Source: Bordetella parapertussis
GTDB lineage: Bacteria; Pseudomonadota; Gammaproteobacteria; Burkholderiales; Burkholderiaceae_C
Direction of reading: 5' to 3'
Length of the DNA stretch: 38,338 nt
Assembly: GCA_945878355.1 (NCBI GenBank)
Contig: CAMCTC010000041.1
Coordinates: forward strand, 1 to 38,338
Shown here: piece by piece, positions 1-6,410 of the stretch
Numbering within the stretch: the first letter of the stretch is position 1
Layout: each line of letters opens with the position of its first letter
Made by a program: the position numbers and the translations under genes
Notes under the pieces: generated by a model
Database searches by the model: none
What the model was told of the DNA's origin: nothing
The model's input: the letters and a program-made list of their open reading frames with translations, nothing else

Positions 1-447
1 GGTCGCGTTTGAGACCGGCCTGCTCGGCCACCTGAGGGTCGTGCGCCACGATCAGGCGCAAGTCATTCCATTTGGCCTCGCCCATCACCTCTTGCGTGGC
101 CTGCGCAAACTGGTCGGCGTGCAGCGGGCCAAGCAGTTCGACAAACTCGTTGTAGCGGCGCCCCGGCACGGCCAGAATGAACTCCAGCTTGCCACCGCCT
201 GGCAGCGTGATGGCCCGCATTTCCTCGAGGTTGTCGGCCGACAGCAGGCCTCGATCAGCCACGGCAATGATGCGCTTGATGGGGAACCGCTTGACGATCT
301 TCTCGATCGTTGGCATGAGGGTTTTGACCTCCGCCGTGTTGCCGTCGAACACCTCGTGGTAGAGCGGCAGGCCGTCAGCGGTTTGCACCACGCCGAGCAT
401 GATCTGGCGTGCGATCACGCCTTCCTTGGACATGCCTGTTGGATCAA
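1..447 (-). pseudogene. IS4/IS1634-type transposase, truncated fragment
   Basis: The minus strand is open from about 471 to the left window edge and reads as the middle of a DDE transposase of the IS1634/IS4 kind. Recognisable stretches are GVIARQIMLGVVQTADGLP, then HEVFDGNTAE, then the IIAVADRGLLS segment, whose ADRG Asp is normally the second catalytic Asp, and finally LEFILAVPGRRYNEF. The N-terminal part, with the first catalytic Asp, is missing: similarity stops near position 447, where the neighbouring ATPase gene begins on the other strand. The C-terminus runs off the window. It therefore cannot be functional at its 5' end as seen here. No terminal inverted repeat or target duplication is visible at the junction, which favours deletion or rearrangement over a clean insertion. 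Family assignment is from recall of conserved motifs. Confidence 0.8.
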
Positions 448-1089
448 ACGCTGCCCTTCCCATCAACGGGTGTCAATGGCCTCGTGCTGTTTGGCTTGCA
501 CGGCACGGGCAAGACCACCCTGGCCAGACTGCTTCCCGGCCTTCTGGAGACCGCCAAGGTTGACCCGGCATCCGCACACATGGCCTCGGGCGCGTTGGTG
601 GATACGCAGTCGCCCAGTGATCACTACAACCCGTGTCAGCAGGGACAGAACGGACTGACCTTGATCCAAGGAATTGAATCTACGACCAGCTTCGTGGCCT
701 GGAACGCCAGCGGCCTGCACTATGTGATTCTGGACGAGGTGGACTTGTTGACCGCTGCGGCCATGACGTCATTCAAAAGCGTGATGAACCGAAAGAACGT
801 GGTCTTCATCATGACCACCAACCGCTTGGACAAGATCGACCCCGGCATTCAAAACCGCAGCGTGTTGATCGACATGAACCAGCCACCAGTGGCCAATTGG
901 CGCCCTTTGCTGCGGCGCATCTACACGCAGGCCAACCTGACACCGCCCAGTGATGCCGTCTTGGATCAAGTGGTGCAGGCAGGTAGAGGATCGGCACGCA
1001 GCATCTTCAGCGACGTGTTGATGAGCGCCAACCAAGCCCGCCGTGCTGGTCAAGCTCAAGTGGCCAAGATCAGCAACATCAGGAGCTAG
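409..1089 (+). CDS. AAA+ ATPase, clamp-loader type, 5'-truncated
   Basis: This is a P-loop ATPase resembling replication-factor-C/DnaX or T4 gp44 clamp-loader large subunits. It shows Walker A GLHGTGKT (residues 29-36 from the GTG at 409), Walker B VILDEVD (107-112), sensor 1 in FIMTTNR (Asn138) and an arginine at 150 in the position of a trans-acting finger, followed by a small helical lid domain. Similarity begins at about residue 14 (TLPFPSTG). The first 13 codons are read out of the antisense of the adjacent transposase fragment, so the natural N-terminus has been lost. At 213-226 aa it is shorter than complete clamp-loader subunits (about 320 aa or more). It is followed after 2 bp by the next gene, so the two were probably one operon. 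It may still be expressed from a start inside the IS remnant, or be dead. ATPase fold is confident; the clamp-loader role is inferred. Confidence 0.7.
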   Translation: MRSRLPWTCLLDQTLPFPSTGVNGLVLFGLHGTGKTTLARLLPGLLETAKVDPASAHMASGALVDTQSPSDHYNPCQQGQNGLTLIQGIESTTSFVAWNASGLHYVILDEVDLLTAAAMTSFKSVMNRKNVVFIMTTNRLDKIDPGIQNRSVLIDMNQPPVANWRPLLRRIYTQANLTPPSDAVLDQVVQAGRGSARSIFSDVLMSANQARRAGQAQVAKISNIRS

Positions 1090-1091
1090 CC

Positions 1092-1637
1092 ATGAAATAT
1101 CCGCAGGCTTATGTATTTCTGAAAAATATCACAGTCGAAGACAGAGACGCAATCCGTCGCACTATGGGCGCCAAGGTTGAAGTGCACTTTGAGCCCAGCA
1201 GGCATGATGAATTATCGGCGGTTGACAAACGGGCTAGAATTGCTCGCAAAATAATTCATGAAATCACGTACGCACATGTTAGGAGCGACTATGTGGTGAT
1301 TAGCACACAGAAGTTGGGATCTATGTTTGCATTGAAATACGCAGACAGCATAGTAGAAATCGTATGGATCAAATCCAATGCTGATTTCGTGAAACTCAGA
1401 AGTTTGCTTCAAGGCTTCAAAAACTACTGGGCATTGTTCCACGCTAATCAAAGTGCGGTCTTCAACTATCGACGGCTAAGCAAAATATTTAACGAGGACA
1501 GCCCGGAGTTCATGAGGAACGACCCACTGTTCTCTGCTTTGGATTTCTATAACGCCACGTTCGACAGACCTGATTTCTTGACAAGCCTGCGTGAGAGACT
1601 CCAAGAAATCTCAAGAATTGGCAAATATGAGATCTGA
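1092..1637 (+). CDS. hypothetical protein, 181 aa
   Basis: I do not recognise the family. The ATG follows the ATPase stop by 2 bp, with AGGAG upstream (1081-1085), indicating translational coupling to it. The product is soluble, with no signal peptide or membrane segment, rich in charged and aromatic residues, and mixed alpha/beta in pattern. Base composition is clearly AT-richer than the chromosomal genes to the right, as in the rest of the element. The start region (CTAGCC-ATG-AAATATCC, MKYPQ) recurs at 1675-1691 ahead of a broken reading frame, suggesting a duplicated paralogue. The position next to a clamp-loader-like ATPase hints at a partner in the same process, but nothing in the sequence proves this. 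Confidence 0.65.
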   Translation: MKYPQAYVFLKNITVEDRDAIRRTMGAKVEVHFEPSRHDELSAVDKRARIARKIIHEITYAHVRSDYVVISTQKLGSMFALKYADSIVEIVWIKSNADFVKLRSLLQGFKNYWALFHANQSAVFNYRRLSKIFNEDSPEFMRNDPLFSALDFYNATFDRPDFLTSLRERLQEISRIGKYEI

Positions 1638-1666
1638 AGTCAAACCAATCAATGCAATTTGATAAT

Positions 1667-1745
1667 ATCCCAAGAACTAGCCATGAAATATCCACAAGGC
1701 TATCCATTTCCAGTTGAAAGAACCAAGCTGCCTGTACTCACCAAG
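1667..1745 (+). pseudogene. 5' fragment of a second MKYPQ-type gene
   Basis: The segment from about 1667 resembles the end of the ATPase gene plus the start of the 1092 gene: 17 identical bases (CTAGCCATGAAATATCC) within about 40 bp of weaker similarity. It reads MKYPQGYPFPVERTKLPV from 1683 against MKYPQAYVFLKNI in the first copy. The frame stays open to 2012, but from 1746 onwards it is antisense to a well-conserved integrase gene, so only the first 20 or so codons look like original coding sequence. The simplest reading is a paralogue cut off when the integrase segment was joined here. Confidence 0.35.
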
Positions 1746-2321
1746 TCAGGCCAAGTTCACGGCATTGCGCAGCATGTCATCGGACGCGTCAATGTAGCCA
1801 ATGGTCGTGCTGATGTTTCTATGTCCCATGGCACGCATGAGCACACGCACGCCCACGCCCTTGGAAGCCAGCGTTGTGGCAAAGGTTCGACGCCCACTGT
1901 GGCTGCTGGCACCCTCAAGCCCCACCGCTTTGTAAAGCACATGGAAGAACTGGGAAAGCGTATTGGCAGTAAATCCTCTCTTGGGTTCTTTCTGCGTGTA
2001 AAACAACGCTAGTGACTTGTCCTTGGGTGGCACTTCAATCACATACAGCGCGAGTTCTTTTCGCATTTTGGTGTTGATAAAAACAGTGCGGCTGTGCTTG
2101 CCCTTAGTTTGTTCTGCTGACAGGTGGATTTCATCTCTGATGGAGCCGTCGCCGTTGAGCACATCGCAGTAGCGCAGCGCCGCTACCTCCCCTACCCTCA
2201 TGCCCGCCTGATGCGTCATCAACAGCATCGCCCTATTCCGCGCTGCGTGGGGACGGGTTGCGATGAAGTCCATAACGCGACGAACCTCTGCGGGGGTGAG
2301 TGTTTTGGCTTGCTTGGTCAT
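1746..2321 (-). CDS. compact tyrosine recombinase / integrase
   Basis: This is a site-specific recombinase with the complete catalytic set of the tyrosine family: Arg42 (AGMRVGEVAALR), Lys73 or Lys75 in the beta-hairpin (QTKGKHSRTV), His141 and Arg144 (HSGRRTFA), His167 (MGHRNIST) and the nucleophile Tyr176. At 191 aa it has only the catalytic domain plus a short leader (MTKQAKTLTPAEV) and lacks the N-terminal SAM-like core-binding domain of XerC/XerD (about 300 aa). It is read against the element's other genes and sits inside the element, not beside the tRNA-derived att site. It could move the element, resolve dimers, or belong to a smaller nested unit. The catalytic residues suggest it is active. 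Confidence 0.9.
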   Translation of the reverse strand: MTKQAKTLTPAEVRRVMDFIATRPHAARNRAMLLMTHQAGMRVGEVAALRYCDVLNGDGSIRDEIHLSAEQTKGKHSRTVFINTKMRKELALYVIEVPPKDKSLALFYTQKEPKRGFTANTLSQFFHVLYKAVGLEGASSHSGRRTFATTLASKGVGVRVLMRAMGHRNISTTIGYIDASDDMLRNAVNLA

Positions 2322-2536
2322 ATGCGCTGCTCCTGATCAAATTCATTCACGCTGTTATTGTATTTCCTTTGAATTGGTCTGAGCAAGCGAAATACAGATC
2401 AGTGCCTTTCTCTTAAGATTCAAAGACATACAGCGTGACCATGAATAATAGTTATTTCCTTTGGTTCTGCCCGCAAGCACCCCGACACGAGCACCGGTCA
2501 ACGCCTGCCCCGCGCACAAGCTGCTCGCGCACCGCC

Positions 2537-2606
2537 CAGCAGCCCAAGCCTTCGGACCCTCGCTTGAGCGCGCTGTAGGGCTTCCTAGTGCTTGGGTGTG
2601 CTGCTG
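2537..2606. repeat. GC-rich inverted repeat / structured element
   Basis: The arm at 2537-2549 (CAGCAGCCCAAGC) pairs with 2590-2606 (GCTTGGGTGTGCTGCTG) apart from a 4-nt bulge. Inside is a second potential stem formed by CCCT and AGGG around an AGCGCGCT palindrome. The block (about 2470-2610) is much GC-richer than its surroundings. It could be a structured RNA, a remnant of a dispersed repeat or a miniature element. I do not recognise it. Confidence 0.4.
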
Positions 2607-2750
2607 TAGAAATTTCACTGCAAATATCAAATTTTTTGTGCTGCAATTTCACGCGGTCATTGAAATCCCATGGCCTGGTGATTTTAATCCCCCATCAACC
2701 CGTTATAGCACTTGCTTGCTGGCAATGATTGATATATTTGAATTAATCAG

Positions 2751-2885
2751 CAAGGAAGGACTTGCTTGATTGATCAACTCAACTGGTAATCAACTGGACA
2801 TCAGTGGTTCCATCAGTGGTTCTATGTGGTATTTAGGACTTCCTGATCCTTATTACTATAAGCGTGTGACTCTGGTGGTGTCACA
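2751..2885 (+). repeat. 135-bp direct repeat, copy 1
   Basis: It matches 2989-3123 with only three mismatches over 135 bp, at a centre-to-centre distance of 238 bp. Within it are two TCAACTGG motifs 11 bp apart (2779-2786 and 2790-2797) and two tandem CATCAGTGGTTC motifs (2799-2810 and 2811-2822). It ends in TGTGAC...GTCACA. Motifs spaced by one helical turn are typical of cooperative protein binding, such as replication iterons or operators. Confidence 0.9.
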
Positions 2886-2928
2886 GACCTGGTTTGTAAA
2901 TATCCTGAAGATCTGGGGGTAATTTTAG

Positions 2929-2958
2929 CATTAGGTCTTCTTTCAGTTCTACCTAATG
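2929..2958. repeat. inverted repeat between the direct repeats
   Basis: CATTAGGT (2929-2936) is perfectly complementary to ACCTAATG (2951-2958), with a 14-nt loop. No T-tract follows, so it is not an obvious terminator. It lies in the 103-bp unique spacer between the two 135-bp repeats and may be a protein site or an RNA hairpin. Confidence 0.5.
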
Positions 2959-2988
2959 GCCAAATCAGAGATCTCCGAGAGAATATAA

Positions 2989-3123
2989 CAAGGAAGGACT
3001 TGCTTGATTGATCAACTCAACTGGTAATCAACTGGGCATCAGTGGTTCCATCAGTGGTTCTATGTGGTATTTAGGACCTCCTGATCCTTATTACTATAAG
3101 CGTGTGACTCTGGTGGTATCACA
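2989..3123 (+). repeat. 135-bp direct repeat, copy 2
   Basis: This is the second copy of the 2751-2885 repeat, differing at three positions (A to G, T to C and G to A relative to copy 1). It repeats the paired TCAACTGG motifs (3017-3024, 3028-3035) and the tandem CATCAGTGGTTC pair (3037-3060). It ends 72 bp before the start codon of the polymerase-like gene, well placed for control of that gene or as its binding target. Confidence 0.9.
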
Positions 3124-3150
3124 CACATTCTCCGTAGAAAAAACTAAATA

Positions 3151-3164
3151 CCTGTGAACACAGG
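3151..3164. promoter_or_regulatory. palindrome upstream of polymerase-like gene
   Basis: CCTGTGAACACAGG is a perfect 6+6 palindrome with a 2-bp centre, 31 bp upstream of the ATG at 3196. Size and position suit a dimeric repressor, for example autoregulation. The regulator is unknown. Confidence 0.4.
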
Positions 3165-3195
3165 TGTTATTTTCATTTAGACAAAGGAAAATCAA

Positions 3196-4797
3196 ATGAT
3201 CAAACTAGAAATACATCCACAAGTCCTGACTGCATTGGCTCAGGCATTCCCGGCACCCGCCAGTCCTCATCGAGTACTGGCTAAATATATTTCCACACTG
3301 GAGAGATTGTTGTTCTTGTCCTTGCAGATCCAACGAACTCCGGAGCAATCAAAACTCGATCTCTACGCCATATCGCTACAGAAACTGGCAAATCAAGGAG
3401 GCCAGATTGGCCCCAATAAGGTCCGTGTTCATGGCTGGCTGAAAGAGCATGGCTTGGAACTGGTCCAAACCGTCACCAAAGGCTCCAACCTTACTGGCCG
3501 CTTGAGCGAAGTCAAGTTAACCAAACTCGTCAAGATGACCAACACCCTAGAACTAAAAGAAGAAATCACCATGAACATCAATACACAAATGACAGACCGC
3601 GAACTCACTGCTTACCTCACTGGAGACGACAAAGCCAACCAAGCCCTCTTTGATCTTCTCTATCCAGACTATGACGAAATACTTTGGACCGAGGAATACA
3701 TACTTGACAACTTTGATCCCATCAAGATCGATTCCCCTTCCTTGGAAAGCTACATCGTTTGGCTGGCCACCGAAGCGAATCTCTTGACCAAGGAAAAAAT
3801 AAATATCGCCACCAGACAAGCGAGAATCATCTTGGGCTGCTCATCTGCCTACAACGGCTGGTATCTACAGCGCAAGAAACCCAGCCCTTTTGGCCGCATG
3901 TATTACGAGGGCGTGAGCGTGCAGAACGTCAACAAGGCGCTGCGCGCAGCAATGCTGGGCAACTGCTGGGAATACGACATACGCAGCAGCGTCATTGCCT
4001 GGAAGATGGGATTCGCGGCGAGTTATCTAGCCGAACTGAGCGGTGGCCAAGACATTCGAGCCACATTCCCCGCCACCTTGAACTACTTGGAGGACAAAGG
4101 CGACTTCATGCGTACGGTGCGCCTTTATGTGTTTGATGACCATGGCGCCGACTCAGCCGAATTCCAGATGAAGTTGCTCAAGCGGGCGTTCACAGCCATG
4201 AGCTTTGGCGCACGACTGGCATCTACGGGGTGGCAAGACAGTTCGGGCACTTGGAACAACCCGGCCTTGGTGAATATCTTGAAGAACAAGGATGAACGAA
4301 ATCGCTTCTTCAATGACCACACGGTGCGGGCCTTCATCCGGGAGCAAAACACACTGGATGATTACTTGTTCGCTCAATTCAAGCGCCATCACTCAGACCT
4401 GCTCAAGTTGCCCTGCCTGCAGACCCACAGTGGCAGAGTCAGCAAGGCCAAGACACTGGCCTACCTGTATCAGCATGGTGAAACCCAAGTCATGGACATC
4501 GTGCGCGCCACTGCCGCAGTCCATGGCAGAAAACACTTGGCCAGCGTTCATGATGCGATCTTCTTCAAGAATCGACTGACCATTGATCTCAAAGCAGAGA
4601 TTGAGTGGCAGATGCGTGCTCAGACCGGTAATGCCTACTGGTTCCTCACACCCAAGGAACTCAAGCGCTATGAGCCACGGCACTTAGATGCGATCGCAGA
4701 AGAACAAGCTCATCGGCAACGCATGGATGTCGAGCATATGCAGGCGTTGAACCACCAGCCATTGGGTAATTCAGATTTTGAAATATCTCTAGCCTGA
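3196..4797 (+). CDS. putative A-family polymerase-like protein
   Basis: I do not recognise this 533-aa protein by overall similarity, but three motifs fit the palm and fingers of A-family (Pol I/T7-type) polymerases. Motif A is YDIRSSVIAW with Asp261. Motif B is LKRAFTAMSFGARL, with Lys329 and Phe-Gly at +8/+9, the same K-x7-(Y/F)-G spacing as E. coli Pol I Lys758/Tyr766. Motif C is SVHDAIFF with His452-Asp453. The Lys-to-Asp distance (124 residues) equals that of Pol I (758 to 882), and QHGETQVMDIVRA resembles the conserved QGTAAD segment before motif C. No exonuclease domain is present. Residues 1-125 form a separate helical, winged-helix-like part, and a second ATG at 3571 could start a shorter form. 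AAAGGA precedes the 3196 start. Template, product and activity are unknown. Confidence 0.5.
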   Translation: MIKLEIHPQVLTALAQAFPAPASPHRVLAKYISTLERLLFLSLQIQRTPEQSKLDLYAISLQKLANQGGQIGPNKVRVHGWLKEHGLELVQTVTKGSNLTGRLSEVKLTKLVKMTNTLELKEEITMNINTQMTDRELTAYLTGDDKANQALFDLLYPDYDEILWTEEYILDNFDPIKIDSPSLESYIVWLATEANLLTKEKINIATRQARIILGCSSAYNGWYLQRKKPSPFGRMYYEGVSVQNVNKALRAAMLGNCWEYDIRSSVIAWKMGFAASYLAELSGGQDIRATFPATLNYLEDKGDFMRTVRLYVFDDHGADSAEFQMKLLKRAFTAMSFGARLASTGWQDSSGTWNNPALVNILKNKDERNRFFNDHTVRAFIREQNTLDDYLFAQFKRHHSDLLKLPCLQTHSGRVSKAKTLAYLYQHGETQVMDIVRATAAVHGRKHLASVHDAIFFKNRLTIDLKAEIEWQMRAQTGNAYWFLTPKELKRYEPRHLDAIAEEQAHRQRMDVEHMQALNHQPLGNSDFEISLA

Positions 4798-4887
4798 AAT
4801 GTCATCTGTCAACCCAAGTCCGTCCAATCTGACTGGATACCAATAGGGTTCGGTTGTCCAGACCAAGTGGCCGAACTTACAGTGTGC

Positions 4888-4898
4888 TTGTTGTTTAA
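4888..4898 (+). promoter_or_regulatory. TTGTTGTTTAA motif, copy 1
   Basis: TTGTTGTTTAA followed by ACxACACA-like sequence lies 26 bp upstream of the gene at 4924. The same 11-mer occurs at 5525-5535, upstream of the gene at 5583. It may be a shared promoter or activator element. Confidence 0.35.
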
Positions 4899-4923
4899 CA
4901 CTACACACACTGAAAGGATTGAG

Positions 4924-5364
4924 ATGAGTTCACTCAGCACATTGAAGTTGACTGCTGTAAAGAAGCCAACCAACTTGCCCGCAGTTCAACAACGCAGAAA
5001 CAAGTTGATTCGGCGGCTAGGTGAACAGATGGACTTGGCAAAGGCACAGCAAGGTGGCATTCAATTCAAGTCGCCAAAGACTCGCACCTATTTGGACAAG
5101 GCTACAGGTGTTCGCACGCAAGTGGAAGTCAACAAGCGCGTAAAGGCTTGGTGGTTCACAGCGGACAACGGCAAGTTGGCTCTGTGCGTTCGCTATGGCA
5201 CTTCTGTGCTGGAGTTGGCAAAGGGAAAATTCGCCGTTGAGTTGGCGAGTGAACAAGACTTGCTGCCAACACTGGAAATGGTCAAGACGGCTGTGATTGC
5301 CGGCGAACTGGACACGGCAATTGACAACGCCGCCAACAAGTTGCGAGACGGCTTCGTCAAATGA
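4924..5364 (+). CDS. conserved hypothetical protein, 146 aa
   Basis: The start is the ATG at 4924 (MSSLSTLKL), preceded by GAAAGGA. It is a small basic protein with an unstructured N-terminus, then an RRNKLIRRLGEQMDLAKAQ helix, a YLDKATG...VEVNKRVKAWWF strand region and a helical C-terminus. I believe I have seen homologues in mobile elements of Burkholderiales, annotated only as a domain of unknown function. No enzymatic motif is visible. Its stop overlaps the next start as ATGA, so the two are translationally coupled. Its place downstream of the polymerase-like gene suggests an accessory role in the element's replication or maintenance, which is inference. Confidence 0.75.
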   Translation: MSSLSTLKLTAVKKPTNLPAVQQRRNKLIRRLGEQMDLAKAQQGGIQFKSPKTRTYLDKATGVRTQVEVNKRVKAWWFTADNGKLALCVRYGTSVLELAKGKFAVELASEQDLLPTLEMVKTAVIAGELDTAIDNAANKLRDGFVK

Positions 5365-5507
5365 ACCGATACCAAGTGTGGGTTCGACTGAACTCGTATC
5401 AGACGGCATTCGCTATCGTTTATGCGGACAACGACTACCAAGCCAAGCAACTTGCAGAACTGCAATACGGCGTTGGCAGCGTGTTGAACTACACACTGAT
5501 GGAATGA
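5361..5507 (+). CDS. small hypothetical protein, 48 aa
   Basis: The ATG at 5361 overlaps the preceding stop as ATGA. The product begins MNRYQVWVRLNSYQTAF, contains YADNDYQAKQLAELQYG and ends in YTLME. Its regular alternation of aromatic and hydrophobic residues, one central helix and exact coupling to the gene before it argue that it is real despite its length. It looks like a compact beta-alpha-beta fold. I do not recognise a family with a known function. Confidence 0.65.
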   Translation: MNRYQVWVRLNSYQTAFAIVYADNDYQAKQLAELQYGVGSVLNYTLME

Positions 5508-5524
5508 ACAGAAGTTCTGCCCGT

Positions 5525-5535
5525 TTGTTGTTTAA
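5525..5535 (+). promoter_or_regulatory. TTGTTGTTTAA motif, copy 2
   Basis: This is identical over 11 bp to 4888-4898 and is also followed by an A/C-rich stretch, 48 bp upstream of the gene at 5583. See copy 1. Confidence 0.35.
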
Positions 5536-5582
5536 AACCACATCCCCAAAGCAAGGTAAATACAAGCAGAGGGAGAGGCGTT

Positions 5583-5936
5583 ATGCGATTAAGGGAAGTT
5601 GTCAGTGCTGAAGAACTGCTGGGTTTGTGGAAGTTAATTTCAGACAATGTTTGGACTGCCATCAATACACAAAGCCAACAGCAAGCGTCGGCGCCGCAGG
5701 CTGAGACACGCAGGACTGCAGCCGCTGGGAAGCCGAAACGCACCAAGCCCAAAGCCAAGCCCATCAAGATTCCGAGACCGGTGCCACCACCCAAGCAGCG
5801 CACCCCACCGGTTCAAGCCAAACCAGTCGCCGTTCAACAGCAACAGAAGCCATTGACGGCACAGCAGGTTTGGAATCAGAGAAATCAACAGGCACTACAA
5901 CGCCAGCGCATCACTGCGTTTGGACCCACAAAGTAA
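5583..5936 (+). CDS. hypothetical low-complexity protein, 117 aa
   Basis: The ATG at 5583 follows GGGAGAGG. The first 35 residues (MRLREVVSAEELLGLWKLI...) could form an amphipathic helix. The middle (about 38-90) is disordered and very rich in Lys, Pro, Gln and Ala (KPKRTKPKAKPIKIPRP), and the C-terminus is again polar (QQVWNQRNQQALQRQR). No known domain is recognised. The basic tail suggests nucleic-acid or surface binding, but that is a guess. It is the last gene before the tRNA-derived end of the element. Confidence 0.5.
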   Translation: MRLREVVSAEELLGLWKLISDNVWTAINTQSQQQASAPQAETRRTAAAGKPKRTKPKAKPIKIPRPVPPPKQRTPPVQAKPVAVQQQQKPLTAQQVWNQRNQQALQRQRITAFGPTK

Positions 5937-6210
5937 TCAGATAGAGGAGAAAATGGCGCGATTCGCTGGTTCTATCGCTGAAAACTGCGTGTGCTGCTGT
6001 GAGGCTCGCGGACACATGACAGGCATAGCAGAAATAGTTTTTCACAGAGGCGCCACTGACACACCGTGCCCCTCCGTCGAGCCACTGAAAATACTGCTTC
6101 GCACAGACTGGGCTAATGCGCTGGTGCTGCGTCGCACGGGCAGCGCGCACCACGCGGAGTGGCCGATTTATACTCGCGTTAATATTGAAGAAAAAAGTGG
6201 CCCGCCGCGT
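5937..6210. other. no gene seen; right flank of the element
   Basis: A frame from 5954 (MARFAGSIAEN) stays open into the tRNA-derived sequence but has no protein-like character and would have to end inside the tRNA fragment, so it is not called. No repeats or promoters stand out. Confidence 0.4.
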
Positions 6211-6263
6211 TTCAAAATCCGCCGCCGCAAGGCGTGCCAGTTCGAGTCTGGCCGAGGGCACCA
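6211..6263 (+). other. tRNA-Leu(CAA) 3' fragment, attachment site
   Basis: The sequence reads as the 3' half of a tRNA-Leu. It begins in the anticodon loop (TTCAAAA, anticodon CAA), continues through the 3' anticodon strand TCCGC, the long variable arm, a perfect T-arm (GCCAG-TTCGAGT-CTGGC, 6236-6252), the acceptor strand CGAGGGC, the discriminator A and CCA. No matching 5' half (D-arm, acceptor GCCCTCG) lies upstream, so it is a fragment. Elements that integrate into tRNA genes leave such a copy at their far end. With the fragment on the plus strand, the element lies to its left and the intact tRNA-Leu further left, outside the window. Confidence 0.85.
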
Positions 6264-6410
6264 AGTAAAATCAAGGACTTAGGAGTGATTTCTCATCGAA
6301 GGATGATGAATCACTTCCGCATCCTTCCGCTACCACTTCCGCAAGACCCTGTTTGGCGCTGCGTTCAGCGGCGGCAGATCGTCCGTTCGCGTCCGCGTGG
6401 CGGGAGGAGT
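6264..6410. other. no gene seen between att site and higBA
   Basis: About 150 bp without a recognisable gene. It contains a few repeats of the short motif CTTCCGC (about 6314-6340). The region becomes GC-rich here, marking the return to host-like DNA. Confidence 0.4.

Larger units (their letters stand above)
2322..3195. other. non-coding control region, candidate origin
   Basis: There is no credible gene in these 870 bp between the divergent integrase and polymerase-like genes. From left to right they contain a GC-rich, strongly self-complementary block (2537-2606), an AT-rich stretch (2727-2750), the first 135-bp direct repeat, an inverted repeat CATTAGGT/ACCTAATG, the second 135-bp repeat, and a perfect palindrome just upstream of the next gene. 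Iteron-like repeats, an AT-rich tract and a palindrome next to a putative replication gene are the usual make-up of a replication origin or its operator. No DnaA box was identified with certainty. Confidence 0.5.

Noticed and set aside
2864..2885. CRP-like site TGTGA...TCACA at the end of each 135-bp repeat
   Set aside because: The spacer is 11 bp instead of the 6 bp of CRP sites, and the second copy reads ATCACA, so a CRP site is not supported.
6150..6263. A complete tRNA-Leu gene
   Set aside because: The 5' acceptor strand, D-arm and 5' anticodon strand are absent; the matching sequence begins in the anticodon loop.
5920..6282. A 120-codon frame spanning the att site
   Set aside because: Its last third is tRNA-derived sequence and the rest has no protein-like pattern or ribosome-binding site.
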